Notes: a model not told the origin generated them from the letters alone. Positions 25,298 through 34,382 are shown, counted from the stretch's first letter. The stretch: 64,000 bases of DNA from Gordoniibacillus chartarius (GCF_042432825.1 NZ_JBHLWN010000068.1:45475-109474); one strand, 5' to 3'. Program-made: numbers and translations.

Positions 25298-25336
25298 CCC
25301 CTTCCAGGCATTGCCCCGGGAAGGGGTTTTTTTTTT
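25298..25336 (+). terminator. Strong intrinsic terminator
   Basis: CCCCTTCC (25298-25305) pairs with GGAAGGGG (25319-25326), followed by ten T residues. It ends the lipoprotein gene and insulates the two-component operon. Confidence 0.9.
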
Positions 25337-25415
25337 GCTCATACCCCCACAAAATTGGAAAACATGTCCGAATATTGTAAGGTGGACCCAAAATTCGGTT
25401 GGAGGTGTGATTGCC

Positions 25416-26114
25416 ATGAACGGGTGGAAAGTGCTGATTGTGGACGACGATCCGAACGTGAGGGAAATTATCCGGCTTTATTTTCAGCAGCATCAAATCG
25501 AATTGTTCGAGGCCGGTGGCGGTGCGGAGGCACTTCGCCTTCTCGAGAAGCAGCCGGTGGACGTCGTCGTGCTCGACGTGATGATGCCGGGCATAGACGG
25601 CTATGAGACCTGCCGTGAAATCAACAAGCTGTATGACTGTGTGGTCATTATGCTTACGGCTAAGGGGGACGAATTCGACCGCGTGCTCGGCCTCGAGCTG
25701 GGCGCCGACGATTACATGACGAAGCCGTTCAGCCCGCGCGAGCTCGTCTCCCGGATGAAGGCGATATTTCGGCGCATGCTGCCGAAGAAGCCGCCCGGTG
25801 AGGAAGAGCCAAGAACGAGCCTCGAGTATGACGGTGTCGCCATCTACCTGGATCGGCGGGAGGTCGTCGTACGCGGCGAAAAAATCAGCTTCCGGCCGAA
25901 AGAATTCGATCTGCTGGCGTTCTTGGCCAGATCGCCTGGACTCGTGTTCAGCCGCGATCAGCTGCTCGAGCAGGTGTGGGGGTACGATTTCGTCGGCGAT
26001 ATTCGGACGGTCGATGTACATATCAAGAAGGTTCGGCAAAAGCTCAGCGATTTCGGCCGCGATTGCATTCATACGGTGTGGGGGATCGGGTACAAGTTCG
26101 AGGTGGACGCATGA
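25416..26114 (+). CDS. OmpR/PhoB-family response regulator
   Basis: The 232-residue protein has a receiver domain (residues 5-118) with the acidic pocket Asp10-Asp11-Asp12, the phosphoacceptor Asp54 in VVLDVMMPG, and Lys in DYMTKPFSP. A C-terminal winged-helix DNA-binding domain (about 135-230) shows FRPKEFDLLAFLARSPG, QVWGYDFVGDIRTVDVHIKKVR and VWGIGYKF. It is read from the ATG at 25416 after GGAGGTG; the longer frame to 25311 starts inside the terminator. It overlaps its kinase gene by 4 bp. The stimulus is not evident. Confidence 0.93.
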   Translation: MNGWKVLIVDDDPNVREIIRLYFQQHQIELFEAGGGAEALRLLEKQPVDVVVLDVMMPGIDGYETCREINKLYDCVVIMLTAKGDEFDRVLGLELGADDYMTKPFSPRELVSRMKAIFRRMLPKKPPGEEEPRTSLEYDGVAIYLDRREVVVRGEKISFRPKEFDLLAFLARSPGLVFSRDQLLEQVWGYDFVGDIRTVDVHIKKVRQKLSDFGRDCIHTVWGIGYKFEVDA

Positions 26115-27385
26115 TATTCGGCATCCGCAAGAGCATATTCCGGCGGCTGCTGTTTAGTTTTATTTTCACCGTGCTGCTGGGGCTGTGCGCCGTTGGACTG
26201 ATGATTGCACTCATGACCCAATCGTTCATAACGAATACGAAGAAAGACGAGCTGCTGCGGCAGGCTAAGAAAGTCAATCTCGCGCTGCAGCAAGTGGGAC
26301 CGATGAATCAAGCCGGCATTCGGGAAGCGCTTATGTTCTTCGACCAGTCGTATGACGCCCGGGTGCTGCTGTTTGATGCGAATGGCGGCATCGTGCTTTC
26401 CGCTCCGGTGAAGGGCATGCAGGAGATGATCCGCAGCGTGCGGGAAACGGTGCTGTGGGCGACGCTGCTCGGCTTGACGATTTCGGTCGTCATCGCCTCA
26501 TTCCTTTCGTGGTCGATCTCCAGGCCGCTGCAGACGATCGACCGTACGGCGGCGCGGATCGGCATGGGAGGGTACGGGGAGCGGATTCGCATCTCCTCCA
26601 AGGACGAGATAGGGGAGCTTGCCGTGACCATTAACCGGATGGCGGAGAAGCTGGAGCAAATCGACCGTGAGAAGAAGCGTTCCGAACAAATCCGTATGGA
26701 TGTGCTGGCCAACGTGTCGCATGAGCTGCGGACTCCGCTGACCGCCATGCAGGGCTTCCTGGAGGCGCTGCAGGACGGACTCATCGACGAAGAACGCCGT
26801 CAGCGGTATTACGACATTCTTTACAATGAGACGCTGCATATGAATCGGCTGGTCGACGATTTGATGGACCTGATCAAGCTTGAAAATCAAGAGGTCGGAC
26901 TTGTCCGGGTTCCCCTCAAAATCGGACCTATTCTGCATAATGCCGCTTTCAAATTCGGCCCTGAGGCGGAGGAGAAAGGCACCTCAATCGAGGTGGAGGT
27001 GGAGAACGAACTGCCCAAGGTAAATGCGGATTACGACCGGATTGAGCAAATCTTGAACAATTTGGTCAAAAATGCGGTGAAATTTACGGAGCGGGGACGA
27101 ATCGTACTGCGTGCTTGCCGGGAGGAAGCGTTCGTTCGAATTTCTGTCGAGGATACGGGCCGGGGCATTCCCGAGAGCGAGCGTGAGCTCATCTGGGAGC
27201 GCTTCTTCAAGGTCGACCAGGGCCGCAGCTATGGCCGGGGCCCCAGCCGCTCCGGCCAGCACAAGGGCACCGGTCTCGGCCTTGCCATCGTCAAGGAGCT
27301 GGTCAAGCTTCATGACGGAAACATTACAGTCGACAGTGTGGTGGACGAAGGGACGACGTTTACGATTCGGCTGCCCGCAGCATGA
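26111..27385 (+). CDS. Membrane sensor histidine kinase (HAMP, HisKA)
   Basis: The 424-residue protein has two transmembrane segments (about 11-33 and 113-136) around a short sensor loop of roughly 75 residues. A HAMP domain (about 137-190) and a dimerisation/phosphoacceptor domain with His204 in NVSHELRTPL follow. The ATPase domain has NLVKNAVKF (N box), DTGRGIPE (G1) and GTGLGLAIVKELV (G2). The ATG at 26111 overlaps the regulator's TGA. Its last 26 bp overlap the 3' end of the PBP gene on the opposite strand. Confidence 0.93.
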   Translation: MIFGIRKSIFRRLLFSFIFTVLLGLCAVGLMIALMTQSFITNTKKDELLRQAKKVNLALQQVGPMNQAGIREALMFFDQSYDARVLLFDANGGIVLSAPVKGMQEMIRSVRETVLWATLLGLTISVVIASFLSWSISRPLQTIDRTAARIGMGGYGERIRISSKDEIGELAVTINRMAEKLEQIDREKKRSEQIRMDVLANVSHELRTPLTAMQGFLEALQDGLIDEERRQRYYDILYNETLHMNRLVDDLMDLIKLENQEVGLVRVPLKIGPILHNAAFKFGPEAEEKGTSIEVEVENELPKVNADYDRIEQILNNLVKNAVKFTERGRIVLRACREEAFVRISVEDTGRGIPESERELIWERFFKVDQGRSYGRGPSRSGQHKGTGLGLAIVKELVKLHDGNITVDSVVDEGTTFTIRLPAA

Positions 27386-29213
27386 TTTCCCGAAACAAAA
27401 TGGCCGGCACATGGCCGCCTGAAGTGGTTAAGTAGTGGTTGCGGTCGGTTCGGTCGTAGCCGAGCCAAATGGCGGCTGTCAGTTCCGCCGTATAGCCGAC
27501 GAACCAGGCGTCCTTGGCGGCATTGCCGTCCAGGCCTTGAAACTCGGGGGTATCCGGCAGCTGCGTCGTACCGGATTTGCCGGCAGCCGGACGGTTCATC
27601 GCCGCGTTTCGTCCGGTCCCGCGGGTGACAGCCTCCTGCAGCATAGAGGTTATCGACGCTGCGGTTCGGGGCTTCATGACGGCTTGCCCTTGAACGTTCG
27701 CTTTGACGAGCAGATGGCCGTCTTTCGTCTTGATATTGGCGATCGTGTGCGCCTGAACGAGCACGCCTCCTGCGGCGAACGCGCCGTAGGCCTGGGCCAT
27801 CTGCAGCGGCGATACGCCCTCCGACAAACCGCCGAGCGCAATGCCGAGCTGGCGGTCCTGCTTCGGCAGCGGTATGCCGAGCCGCTTCGCGAAGCTGAGG
27901 CCGCTGTCGATGCCGATCTCATGCAGCAGCCAGACGGCAGGCACGTTCCAGGAGGAGACGACCGCCTCGCGCATCGTCACCTGTCCCCGGGAACCGTGAT
28001 CCCAGTCCTGCGGCCTGTAGCCGCCGATGTCAAGCGGTCCGTCGTAGAGCAGCGATTCCGGCGTATAGCCCTTCTCCAGCGCCGGACCGTATACGGCGAT
28101 CGGCTTGAAGGCCGAGCCGGGCTGGCGCTTCAGCTGGGTGGCGCGGCTGAAGCCGCGGAACACCTGCTGTCCGCGGCCGCCCGCCACCGCACGGACAGCT
28201 CCGAAGCGATGGTCGAGTACGACGGCGCCGCTCTGGAGCAGCTGGTCCGGCTTTCCCGGCGGGAACAAGCTGTCGGTGCGGTATACGTCCAGCACCGCAT
28301 CCTGTATCTTCGGATCAAGCTCGGTCGTAATCCGCAAACCTCCGGTCAGCAGCTGCTCCTCGGAAAAGCCGTACCGCTCGATCGCTTCCGCTAGTACGGC
28401 ATCGACATAGGCCGGATAACGGCCCTGCGGATTGTCGCTGCGGGGCTCACGGACGACACCGCTCGGCGCGGCCGACGCCCGCTCGTATTCCGCCGCCGAA
28501 ATCCGGTCTTGCTCCCGCATTAGGGCGAGCACGGTATTGCGCCGTTCCAGTGCCTGCGCCTCGTTCTGCAGCGGCGAATACCGGCTCGGCGCCTTCGGCA
28601 GGGCGGCGAGCATCGCCGCTTCGGGAAGCGTCAGCTCCTTCGCCGGCTTCCCGAAGTACACCTTAGCCGCGCTCTGTATGCCCCAGCTGCCTTCGCCGAA
28701 ATAGATGCTGTTTAGGTAAAGCTCCAGCACTTCGATTTTGTCGTACGTCATATCGATCTTGATTGCATAGGCGGCTTCGCGCAGCTTGCGCATGAGCGTC
28801 TTGTCTGCACCCAGAAATGCATGTCTCGCTAGCTGCTGCGTAATCGTGCTGCCGCCCTCGGAATAGCCGCCGCGCATCACGTCCCGCACGAGCGCCCGGG
28901 CTATCGCTCTTAGATCGACGCCCGTATGCTCGAAGTAACGCTGATCCTCGACGGCGAGTACCGCATCGACGAGCGGCTTCGGCAGCTGCGCGATCGACAC
29001 GGGCTCAATGCGCGAGGCGGACAGCTGCGACACGGTTTTGCCATAGCGGTCGAGCACAAGCGTCGGCTCGGGCAGCGGCTGGTCTAGTGTCGACACGTCC
29101 AGGCTGCGAATATATACGTAACCGGCTATGCAGGCGGAAGCGATGCCGAGAGCGCACGCTCCGGCCGACCATGCGGCGATTTTCCCGATGCGGTTTATTT
29201 TCCAAGCTGTCAT
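27360..29213 (-). CDS. Class A penicillin-binding protein (transglycosylase/transpeptidase)
   Basis: The 617-residue protein has an N-terminal membrane anchor (about 10-33) and a GT51 transglycosylase domain (about 55-225). That domain contains VEDQRYFEHTG with the catalytic Glu, GGSTITQQLAR and NSIYFGEG. The transpeptidase domain (about 300-600) has SxxK in RQPGSAFKPI, SxN in VVSSWNVPAV and KSGT in AAGKSGTTQ. It polymerises and cross-links peptidoglycan. No PASTA or fibronectin tail is present, so it is a compact PbpF/PbpG-type enzyme. It converges on the histidine kinase gene with a 26-bp overlap. Confidence 0.92.
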   Translation of the reverse strand: MTAWKINRIGKIAAWSAGACALGIASACIAGYVYIRSLDVSTLDQPLPEPTLVLDRYGKTVSQLSASRIEPVSIAQLPKPLVDAVLAVEDQRYFEHTGVDLRAIARALVRDVMRGGYSEGGSTITQQLARHAFLGADKTLMRKLREAAYAIKIDMTYDKIEVLELYLNSIYFGEGSWGIQSAAKVYFGKPAKELTLPEAAMLAALPKAPSRYSPLQNEAQALERRNTVLALMREQDRISAAEYERASAAPSGVVREPRSDNPQGRYPAYVDAVLAEAIERYGFSEEQLLTGGLRITTELDPKIQDAVLDVYRTDSLFPPGKPDQLLQSGAVVLDHRFGAVRAVAGGRGQQVFRGFSRATQLKRQPGSAFKPIAVYGPALEKGYTPESLLYDGPLDIGGYRPQDWDHGSRGQVTMREAVVSSWNVPAVWLLHEIGIDSGLSFAKRLGIPLPKQDRQLGIALGGLSEGVSPLQMAQAYGAFAAGGVLVQAHTIANIKTKDGHLLVKANVQGQAVMKPRTAASITSMLQEAVTRGTGRNAAMNRPAAGKSGTTQLPDTPEFQGLDGNAAKDAWFVGYTAELTAAIWLGYDRTDRNHYLTTSGGHVPAILFREIMLRAAES

Positions 29214-29278
29214 TCGACCTTACCTCCTTGTCAGCGCTATAATGTATTCGCAGAGCCAAGAAGGTATAGGTGCGTCGG

Positions 29279-29635
29279 CTACAACAATTTGAACCCGGAC
29301 ACGACTTTTTGCGCAGCGCTCTTCTCCATGGGAGGGAGGACGACAACCGTCAGCGAGCCGGCGGCGATTTCCGTATGGCCCGCATCGCGGATCGAGAGGT
29401 AGCCGGACTCGACGAGCCGGAGCAGGTCGGCTTCCGCTGCGCGGAGCACGATTTTTTTCTGGCCGCTTTCGAGCCATTGCTGAAATGCGCGGTGATCGCC
29501 CTCGGGATCAAGCAAAATATGCAGGGTCAGCGTTGTGGCGGCGTGTGCGACTTGGGCGGCAATTTTGCCCTTGGACATGGGCAGTTCCTCATTCACTACG
29601 TAATATTGAACCATATCGAGAGCATCGGCTTTCAT
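29279..29635 (-). CDS. Peptidyl-tRNA hydrolase, Pth2 type
   Basis: The 118-residue protein matches the archaeal/eukaryotic-type Pth2 fold, which releases peptidyl groups from tRNA. Family blocks are MVQYYVVNEELPMSKGKIAAQVAHAA (described as residues 8-33), QKKIVLRAAEADLLRL, IRDAGHTEIAAGS and TVVVLPPMEK. The conserved Lys, His and Asp of the active groove are kept. The ATG at 29635 follows AGGAGATG; the longer frame to 29857 runs through the divergent oxidoreductase start. Bacteria normally rely on Pth1, so this is an accessory copy, common in Paenibacillaceae. Confidence 0.87.
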   Translation of the reverse strand: MKADALDMVQYYVVNEELPMSKGKIAAQVAHAATTLTLHILLDPEGDHRAFQQWLESGQKKIVLRAAEADLLRLVESGYLSIRDAGHTEIAAGSLTVVVLPPMEKSAAQKVVSGFKLL

Positions 29636-29720
29636 CGTCCCATCTCCTCGTAAGTGATTTAATGCTACCTTACAGTATATACTGCTTGTACGACGATTCG
29701 AACTAAAGGAGTTGAACAAG

Positions 29721-30737
29721 ATGAGCGCAATGGGAAAAGCATTCGTCGTCACCCGCAACGCTGATAATGGAAGCGTTACCGGCAAGCTGCGCGAGCTGGC
29801 GGAGCACGAGCTGCCGGAAGGGGACGTAACTGTCCGCGTCGCATGGTCCGGCGTCAACTACAAGGACGCCTTGGCCGCTTCGCCGAACGGGCGCGTCGTC
29901 CGCTCGTACCCGATGGTGCCGGGCATCGATCTGGCCGGCATCGTCATCGCTTCGCGGGATGCGCGTTTCCGCGAAGGAGACGCCGTGCTCGCGACCGGCT
30001 ACGAGCTCGGCACCGGCCATTACGGCGGCTTTGCCGAGATCGCCCGCCTGCCGGGCGACTGGCTCGTGCCGCTGCCCGCCGGCCTCTCGCTGCGCGACGC
30101 GGCGCTGCTCGGCACCGCGGGCTTCACGGCGGCGCTGTCGCTGCACCGCCTCGAAGAGCACGGGCTGCGCCCGCAGGACGGCGACGCGCCCGTGCTCGTC
30201 ACCGGCGCGACCGGCGGCGTCGGCAGCGCCGCCGTCGCGATGCTGGCGGCCCGCGGCTACGCCGTCGCGGCCGTCACGGGCAAGGCGCCTGCGCACGCAT
30301 ATCTCAGCGAGCTCGGCGCCCAAACCGTCCTTGCTCGCGAGGCGCTGTCCCCGGATGCCGGGGACAAGCGTCCGCTCCGCAAGGAGCAGTGGGCCGGCGC
30401 CGTCGACCCCGTCGGCGGGGCCTCCTTGCCGGCCCTGCTCGGCGCGATCCGCTACGGCGGCGCGGTCGCGCTCAGCGGCTTGACCGGCGGCGCCGACTTC
30501 GCGGCCACCGTCTACCCGTTCATCCTGCGGGGCGTCAGCCTGCTCGGCATCGATTCCGTGTATTGTCCGATGCCGCTCCGTCTCCGCCTGTGGGAGCGGC
30601 TCGGCACCGACTTGAAGCCGCAGCGTCCGGACCTGCTCGTACACCGCGAGATCGGTCTCGAGCAGCTGCCGGAAGCGTTCGGGACGCTGCTGGCCGGCGG
30701 CGCGCAGGGCCGATTTCTGGTCAAAATCGGCGGTTGA
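29721..30737 (+). CDS. MDR-family acrylyl-CoA reductase / quinone oxidoreductase (YhdH/YhfP-like)
   Basis: The 338-residue protein is a zinc-free medium-chain dehydrogenase. It shows SGVNYKDALA, PGIDLAGIV and LGTAGFTAALS in the catalytic half. The Rossmann motif VTGATGGVGSAAVAM lies at about residues 158-172. Members of the YhdH group reduce acrylyl-CoA with NADPH. YhfP is a related quinone reductase. The ATG at 29721 follows AAAGGAG by 9 bp; a TTG at 29712 is less suitable. Codon use is extremely GC-rich in the third position between about 30050 and 30720 compared with its neighbours. Confidence 0.88.
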   Translation: MSAMGKAFVVTRNADNGSVTGKLRELAEHELPEGDVTVRVAWSGVNYKDALAASPNGRVVRSYPMVPGIDLAGIVIASRDARFREGDAVLATGYELGTGHYGGFAEIARLPGDWLVPLPAGLSLRDAALLGTAGFTAALSLHRLEEHGLRPQDGDAPVLVTGATGGVGSAAVAMLAARGYAVAAVTGKAPAHAYLSELGAQTVLAREALSPDAGDKRPLRKEQWAGAVDPVGGASLPALLGAIRYGGAVALSGLTGGADFAATVYPFILRGVSLLGIDSVYCPMPLRLRLWERLGTDLKPQRPDLLVHREIGLEQLPEAFGTLLAGGAQGRFLVKIGG

Positions 30738-31148
30738 CGCGAACGCGTCGGGCCGTATGCGGCGGCAAGCAGCGGCACATGCGGCCGTAAGCGCGGTGCC
30801 GCAACGCAGTTGCACATGCCGTGCTGCTCCCCCCGTACGCGGCCGCATACGCGGTGCTGCACAACGCCGCATACGCGGTTCCGCATGCAACCGCACTTGC
30901 CGTTCCGCACAACGCGGCACAACGCGACTCAACGCGCACGCAACCAAACACCGCCGCAAATGCACCTCCACTCATCGCTCATCAAGCGGCGCCAATCGCC
31001 TCTACCGGCTCTGCCCAACCGCTCGCCAAACGCAGCGTCGAGGTCATATCCGAAGCGGGACACGCATACCTTGGACTATACGGGCCTGCGCGGATGCCGT
31101 AGCGGCATACCTGCGCTGCCCTAAGGACCAAAGGGAGTGAACGCTGCG
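30738..31148. other. Intergenic region with GC-rich degenerate repeats; no convincing gene
   Basis: About 400 bp of C/G/A-rich sequence follow the oxidoreductase gene. Several overlapping frames are open on both strands only because the composition avoids stops. A 24-bp periodic repeat lies near the middle. No ribosome binding site or conserved motif supports a gene. Confidence 0.5.
30843..30938 (+). repeat. 24-bp degenerate tandem repeat, about four units
   Basis: Units start at 30843, 30867, 30891 and 30915. The first two share CCGCATACGCGGT and end in CAACG or GCAA; the last two are more divergent. The half-palindrome GCATACGC/GCGGTATGC-like composition allows weak hairpins. Further related fragments (GCGGCACATGCGGCCGT) occur upstream to about 30770. 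Confidence 0.6.
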
Positions 31149-31427
31149 ATGAAAGGATTCAGGAACATCATCTACATGAGCCTCGCCCTCGGGATGCTCT
31201 TCTACGCTGTGCCCCGCCTTGAGCTCGGACAAGGCATCTCGACGGCAGCCGTATTCGGCGCCGTTTGGATCGGACTTGCGCTGCTGATCGTCGCCGCCCA
31301 TCTGCATGAAATTCTCGGCGTCGACGAGGAAACCCGCAAGGAGCTGTCCCGTATCAAGCGGATGAAAAAGTGGCAGCTCGAGCAAACGCTCCAGGGCAAG
31401 CGCAAAGTGATGCAGTTCCGCAAATAA
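31149..31427 (+). CDS. Small two-TM membrane protein, unknown
   Basis: The 92-residue protein has two hydrophobic segments (about 5-22 and 35-55) separated by a short loop, then a basic cytoplasmic tail (RIKRMKKWQLEQTLQGKRKV). The ATG at 31149 follows AAGGGAG by 11 bp; a GTG at 31137 overlaps that site. A strong terminator comes directly after the stop. No family was recognised. The genes on either side give no functional hint. Confidence 0.7.
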   Translation: MKGFRNIIYMSLALGMLFYAVPRLELGQGISTAAVFGAVWIGLALLIVAAHLHEILGVDEETRKELSRIKRMKKWQLEQTLQGKRKVMQFRK

Positions 31428-31428
31428 G

Positions 31429-31475
31429 AGAAGGCGCCGCTCTCCGGACCAACGGAGGGTGGCGCCTTTATTCTT
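31429..31475 (+). terminator. Intrinsic terminator
   Basis: AAGGCGCC (31431-31438) pairs with GGCGCCTT (31461-31468), with an inner TCCG/CGGA pairing, followed by TATTCTT. It directly follows the small membrane protein gene. Confidence 0.8.
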
Positions 31476-31723
31476 CTACACATCAGGAAAAATGTCTGTT
31501 CATTATGCGGCGGTGCCGACAGACCTACTGTACTTCGTACATACGGTACATATGGTGCCTTTCAAACTGTCTTCACGGTATTGCGCCTCACGCTGCCCGT
31601 TTCCGCCCTAATCGAATAGAGGGAAGCCGGCAAACACAAAATCTGCACAACAATTACAGCATTCCTTCTGTAAAAGGCTCATTGCTTCAGGCTGGAATCG
31701 CATAGCTGCCGGTCATATGCCCT

Positions 31724-31765
31724 TCACACACTGCCCTCACAACTGTCCCTCACACACTGCCCTCA
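31724..31765 (-). repeat. 16-bp direct repeat, 26 bp apart
   Basis: TCACACACTGCCCTCA occurs at 31724-31739 and 31750-31765. The second copy ends at the probable original stop of the frameshifted membrane gene. The rest of the 31476-31762 gap shows no clear gene. A possible 24-codon Cys-rich frame on the minus strand (about 31675-31601) lacks a good ribosome binding site. Confidence 0.55.
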
Positions 31766-32427
31766 AAAATCTTCCATCTCCTTGCGGTAAGCGGCTGCAA
31801 GCAGCATGACGAGGCTCAGCGTTATGCCGTCAGCATGACAGGCAAATACGGCATACTGGACTCTCTTTGCAGCGGCATCGCGAAAATGATGATCAGGAAC
31901 AAGATCAGCGGTGCTATAAAGTGACGGTTCCCTCGTTTGGTTCCGGAGTCGGATACGCTCACAAACGTGAAGCCCAGCCTGTATTTGCACAATACCCATG
32001 TCAGCAGCATTGTGCCTCCGATGAATACAAGCGTGAAGACGTTATGCAGCTGGGGCCAGGGCAAGCCGTCCGTACTGAAGTTCAGCGGGGATGATGTGAT
32101 TATGGATATCAAGTAGTATTTCAACGCCGTAGACTGCAGCGCCACGAAGCCGCCGATCACCGCTATCGTCATGGCGTAAAGAGGCCTGAATCGATAAAAC
32201 TTGTACAGAGCGACAAAGAACAGGGCGAATTGAATCGGCACAATATGGGAAACAAGCGGCGGGAACAAGCCGGCCAGCAGAGATATCCCCTTGACAAGCA
32301 GGACCGATATAGCGTTATGCGGCCAGAATTGCGCAAGCTTCAGCCGAAATACTGCCAGCGCCAGCATCAGGATGGCGAACCATTGGCAGGCCTCCAGCAA
32401 ATGGCAAGAGAGAGGAAATCCGTTCAT
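31763..32427 (-). pseudogene. Multi-pass membrane protein with a probable frameshift near its end
   Basis: From the ATG at 32427 (TGGAGT upstream) a 201-residue protein with about six hydrophobic segments is read to a stop at 31822. In the next frame, beginning within the last codons, the sequence continues DGITLSLVMLLAAAYRKEMEDF and stops at 31763. That extension completes the last hydrophobic helix and gives a charged end. The 665-bp span is one base short of a multiple of three, as expected for a single deletion. The layout resembles the membrane half of peptide-sensing kinases (AgrC-like), but no kinase domain follows. If the shift is real, the gene is damaged; otherwise it simply ends at 31822. 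Confidence 0.5.
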
Positions 32428-32590
32428 AATGACTCCATTAATAATGAGTATTTACATGCTGAGCAGTGCCAGCATCCAATCTCCTACCATTCTACTTGAA
32501 CAAAGGTCAATTTTGAACCTTCGCTTTCTTAAATCTTTTAAAGGTTGTATACTACAGATTAATACAGAAAGCATTGAAGAGGTGACACAG

Positions 32591-33931
32591 TTGGATTCGA
32601 GCAATACGACTGAAGTGATGACGAAGCATGAACAAATTTTAAAATATATCGAAAGCGTCAAGCTGGGCACCAAAATATCCGTCCGCAAAATCGCCCAGAT
32701 GCTGCAGGTCAGTGAGGGCACGGCGTACCGCGCCATTAAAGAGGCCGAAAATCTCGGGCTCGTATCAACGAAGGAGCGGATCGGCACCGTTCGGGTGGAA
32801 CGCAAGCAGCGGCAAAATATCGACAAGCTGACGTTCGCCGAGGTCGTCAATATGGTCGACGGGGAAGTACTGGGGGGAGCGGGCGGCCTGCACAAGATGC
32901 TGCATAAATTCGTCATCGGCGCGATGCAGCAGGACGCGATGATGCGATATATCGAGCCGGGGAGCTTGCTGATCGTCGGCAACCGCTTCCGGGCTCATCT
33001 TGGTGCGCTTGAGCACGGAGCGAGCGTGCTGATTACCGGCGGCTTCGATACGTCCGACGAGGTGAAGGAGCTCGCGGACAAGCTGGAGCTGCCGATTATC
33101 AGCTCCAGCTACGATACGTTTACGGTCGCATCCATGATCAACAGGGCGATCTACGACCGGCTTATCAAGAAAAAAATTATGCTGATCGAGGACATCATGG
33201 CGGGGGAGGCCGATGTATTCTCGCTAAAGACGACGAGCACGTGGAGCGACTGGAAGAAGCTTCTGGACGACACCGGACACAGCCGATATCCGGTCGTCGA
33301 CGAGTGGAACCGGGTCATCGGCATCGTGACGCCGAAGGATATGGTCGGCGCAGAGCCGAATCAGACGGTGGACAAGCTGATGACGCGCAATCCGCTCACC
33401 GTCACGCCGCATACGTCGGTCGCTTCGGCGGCGCATATGATGGTTTGGGAGGGGCTCGAGCTGCTGCCGATCGTCGATACCAACCGCAAGCTGCTCGGTG
33501 TCATTAACCGGATCGACGTATTGAAGGCTCTGCAATATATCCAGAAGCAGCCGCAGAACGGCGAGACGTTTGAAGAGCTGATCTGGTCCGGACTCGAGGA
33601 AGGGCGCGACGAGAAGGGAAGGCTTGTGTACCGGGGAACGATCACGCCGCAAATGACGAATCATCTCGGCACCGTATCGGAGGGGGTGCTGACGACGCTG
33701 ATGACGCAGGCGGCGTATCGGGTTGTGCAGGAGTTCAAGAAAGGCGACCTGGTGATGGACAACATGTCGACTTATTTCATCAAGCCTGTGCAGATCGACT
33801 CCGAAATCGAAATACGGCCGACCGTTCTGGAGGTCAGCCGCAAGTTCGGCAAGATCGACGTCGGGATTTACCACGCCGGAGCGCTTGTTTCGAAGGCGAT
33901 GCTGACGGCCCAGGTCATCGATCAGGGCTGA
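32591..33931 (+). CDS. ytoI: YtoI-type protein: HTH, DRTGG, two CBS domains, hotdog domain
   Basis: The 446-residue protein has an N-terminal winged helix (about 12-70, ISVRKIAQMLQVSEGTAYRAI), a DRTGG domain (about 85-190), a CBS pair (about 205-325 with RYPVVDEWNRVIGIVTPKD and ELLPIVDTNRKLLGVI), and a C-terminal hotdog thioesterase-like domain (about 335-446). This order matches B. subtilis YtoI. CBS and DRTGG domains usually bind adenosine-type ligands, so it may be a nucleotide-sensing regulator. The TTG at 32591 follows AGAGGTG; an ATG at 32627 is the alternative. It overlaps ytpI by 10 bp on the opposite strand. Confidence 0.88.
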   Translation: MDSSNTTEVMTKHEQILKYIESVKLGTKISVRKIAQMLQVSEGTAYRAIKEAENLGLVSTKERIGTVRVERKQRQNIDKLTFAEVVNMVDGEVLGGAGGLHKMLHKFVIGAMQQDAMMRYIEPGSLLIVGNRFRAHLGALEHGASVLITGGFDTSDEVKELADKLELPIISSSYDTFTVASMINRAIYDRLIKKKIMLIEDIMAGEADVFSLKTTSTWSDWKKLLDDTGHSRYPVVDEWNRVIGIVTPKDMVGAEPNQTVDKLMTRNPLTVTPHTSVASAAHMMVWEGLELLPIVDTNRKLLGVINRIDVLKALQYIQKQPQNGETFEELIWSGLEEGRDEKGRLVYRGTITPQMTNHLGTVSEGVLTTLMTQAAYRVVQEFKKGDLVMDNMSTYFIKPVQIDSEIEIRPTVLEVSRKFGKIDVGIYHAGALVSKAMLTAQVIDQG

Positions 33932-34239
33932 TGCTGTTTCTTCGGCTGCTCGAGCAAGCGGGTATAGATGCCGTGATTGCGAATGCCGGCGAACAGATTG
34001 AACAGCCCCAGAAGCAGGCATACGGTCCCGAATACTCTTCGCAGATTGGAATCGTTGAAGAAAAACAACTGGGAGACAGCGATACTGATGAGCATAATGC
34101 CCATGGAGATGTTCAGACGCGAATTGTACAGCCCTCGCTTGCCTGGGTCTAGCTCCCGCCGCATGCGAATGCTGAGGCCGATCGAGAGCGCAACGGTAAA
34201 CACAATGATGCAGAGCAGAATTACTTGAATCGTTAACAT
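33922..34239 (-). CDS. ytpI: YtpI family membrane protein
   Basis: The 105-residue protein has three hydrophobic segments (about 4-24, 45-63 and 70-87) and a short polar tail ending KKQHQP. It matches YtpI, whose gene lies beside ytoI in Bacillus as well. The function is unknown. It converges with ytoI, sharing 10 bp at the 3' ends. Confidence 0.83.
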   Translation of the reverse strand: MLTIQVILLCIIVFTVALSIGLSIRMRRELDPGKRGLYNSRLNISMGIMLISIAVSQLFFFNDSNLRRVFGTVCLLLGLFNLFAGIRNHGIYTRLLEQPKKQHQP

Positions 34240-34332
34240 AACGGATCACAACACTTTCTATGGAACGGTTTGCTTTTTACTGTAGCGGTTTCCGCTCCAA
34301 ATTGCAATGAGGGCACATGTGGGTTGGAAACC

Positions 34333-34382
34333 AAAAAAATCCCTTTTCCCTGCAGCGGAAATCCGCTGGGGAAAAGGGATTG
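34333..34382 (-). terminator. Strong intrinsic terminator of the comX-like gene
   Basis: On the minus strand AATCCCTTTTCCCCAGCGG pairs over nearly its full length with CCGCTGCAGGGAAAAGGGATT, followed by TTTTT. It begins 12 bp beyond the stop codon at 34394 and shows that the small gene is a separately transcribed unit. Confidence 0.9.

Noticed and set aside
30757..31140. Long frames on both strands after the oxidoreductase gene
   Set aside because: They are open because of stop-poor GC-rich repeats; none has a start site or family motif.
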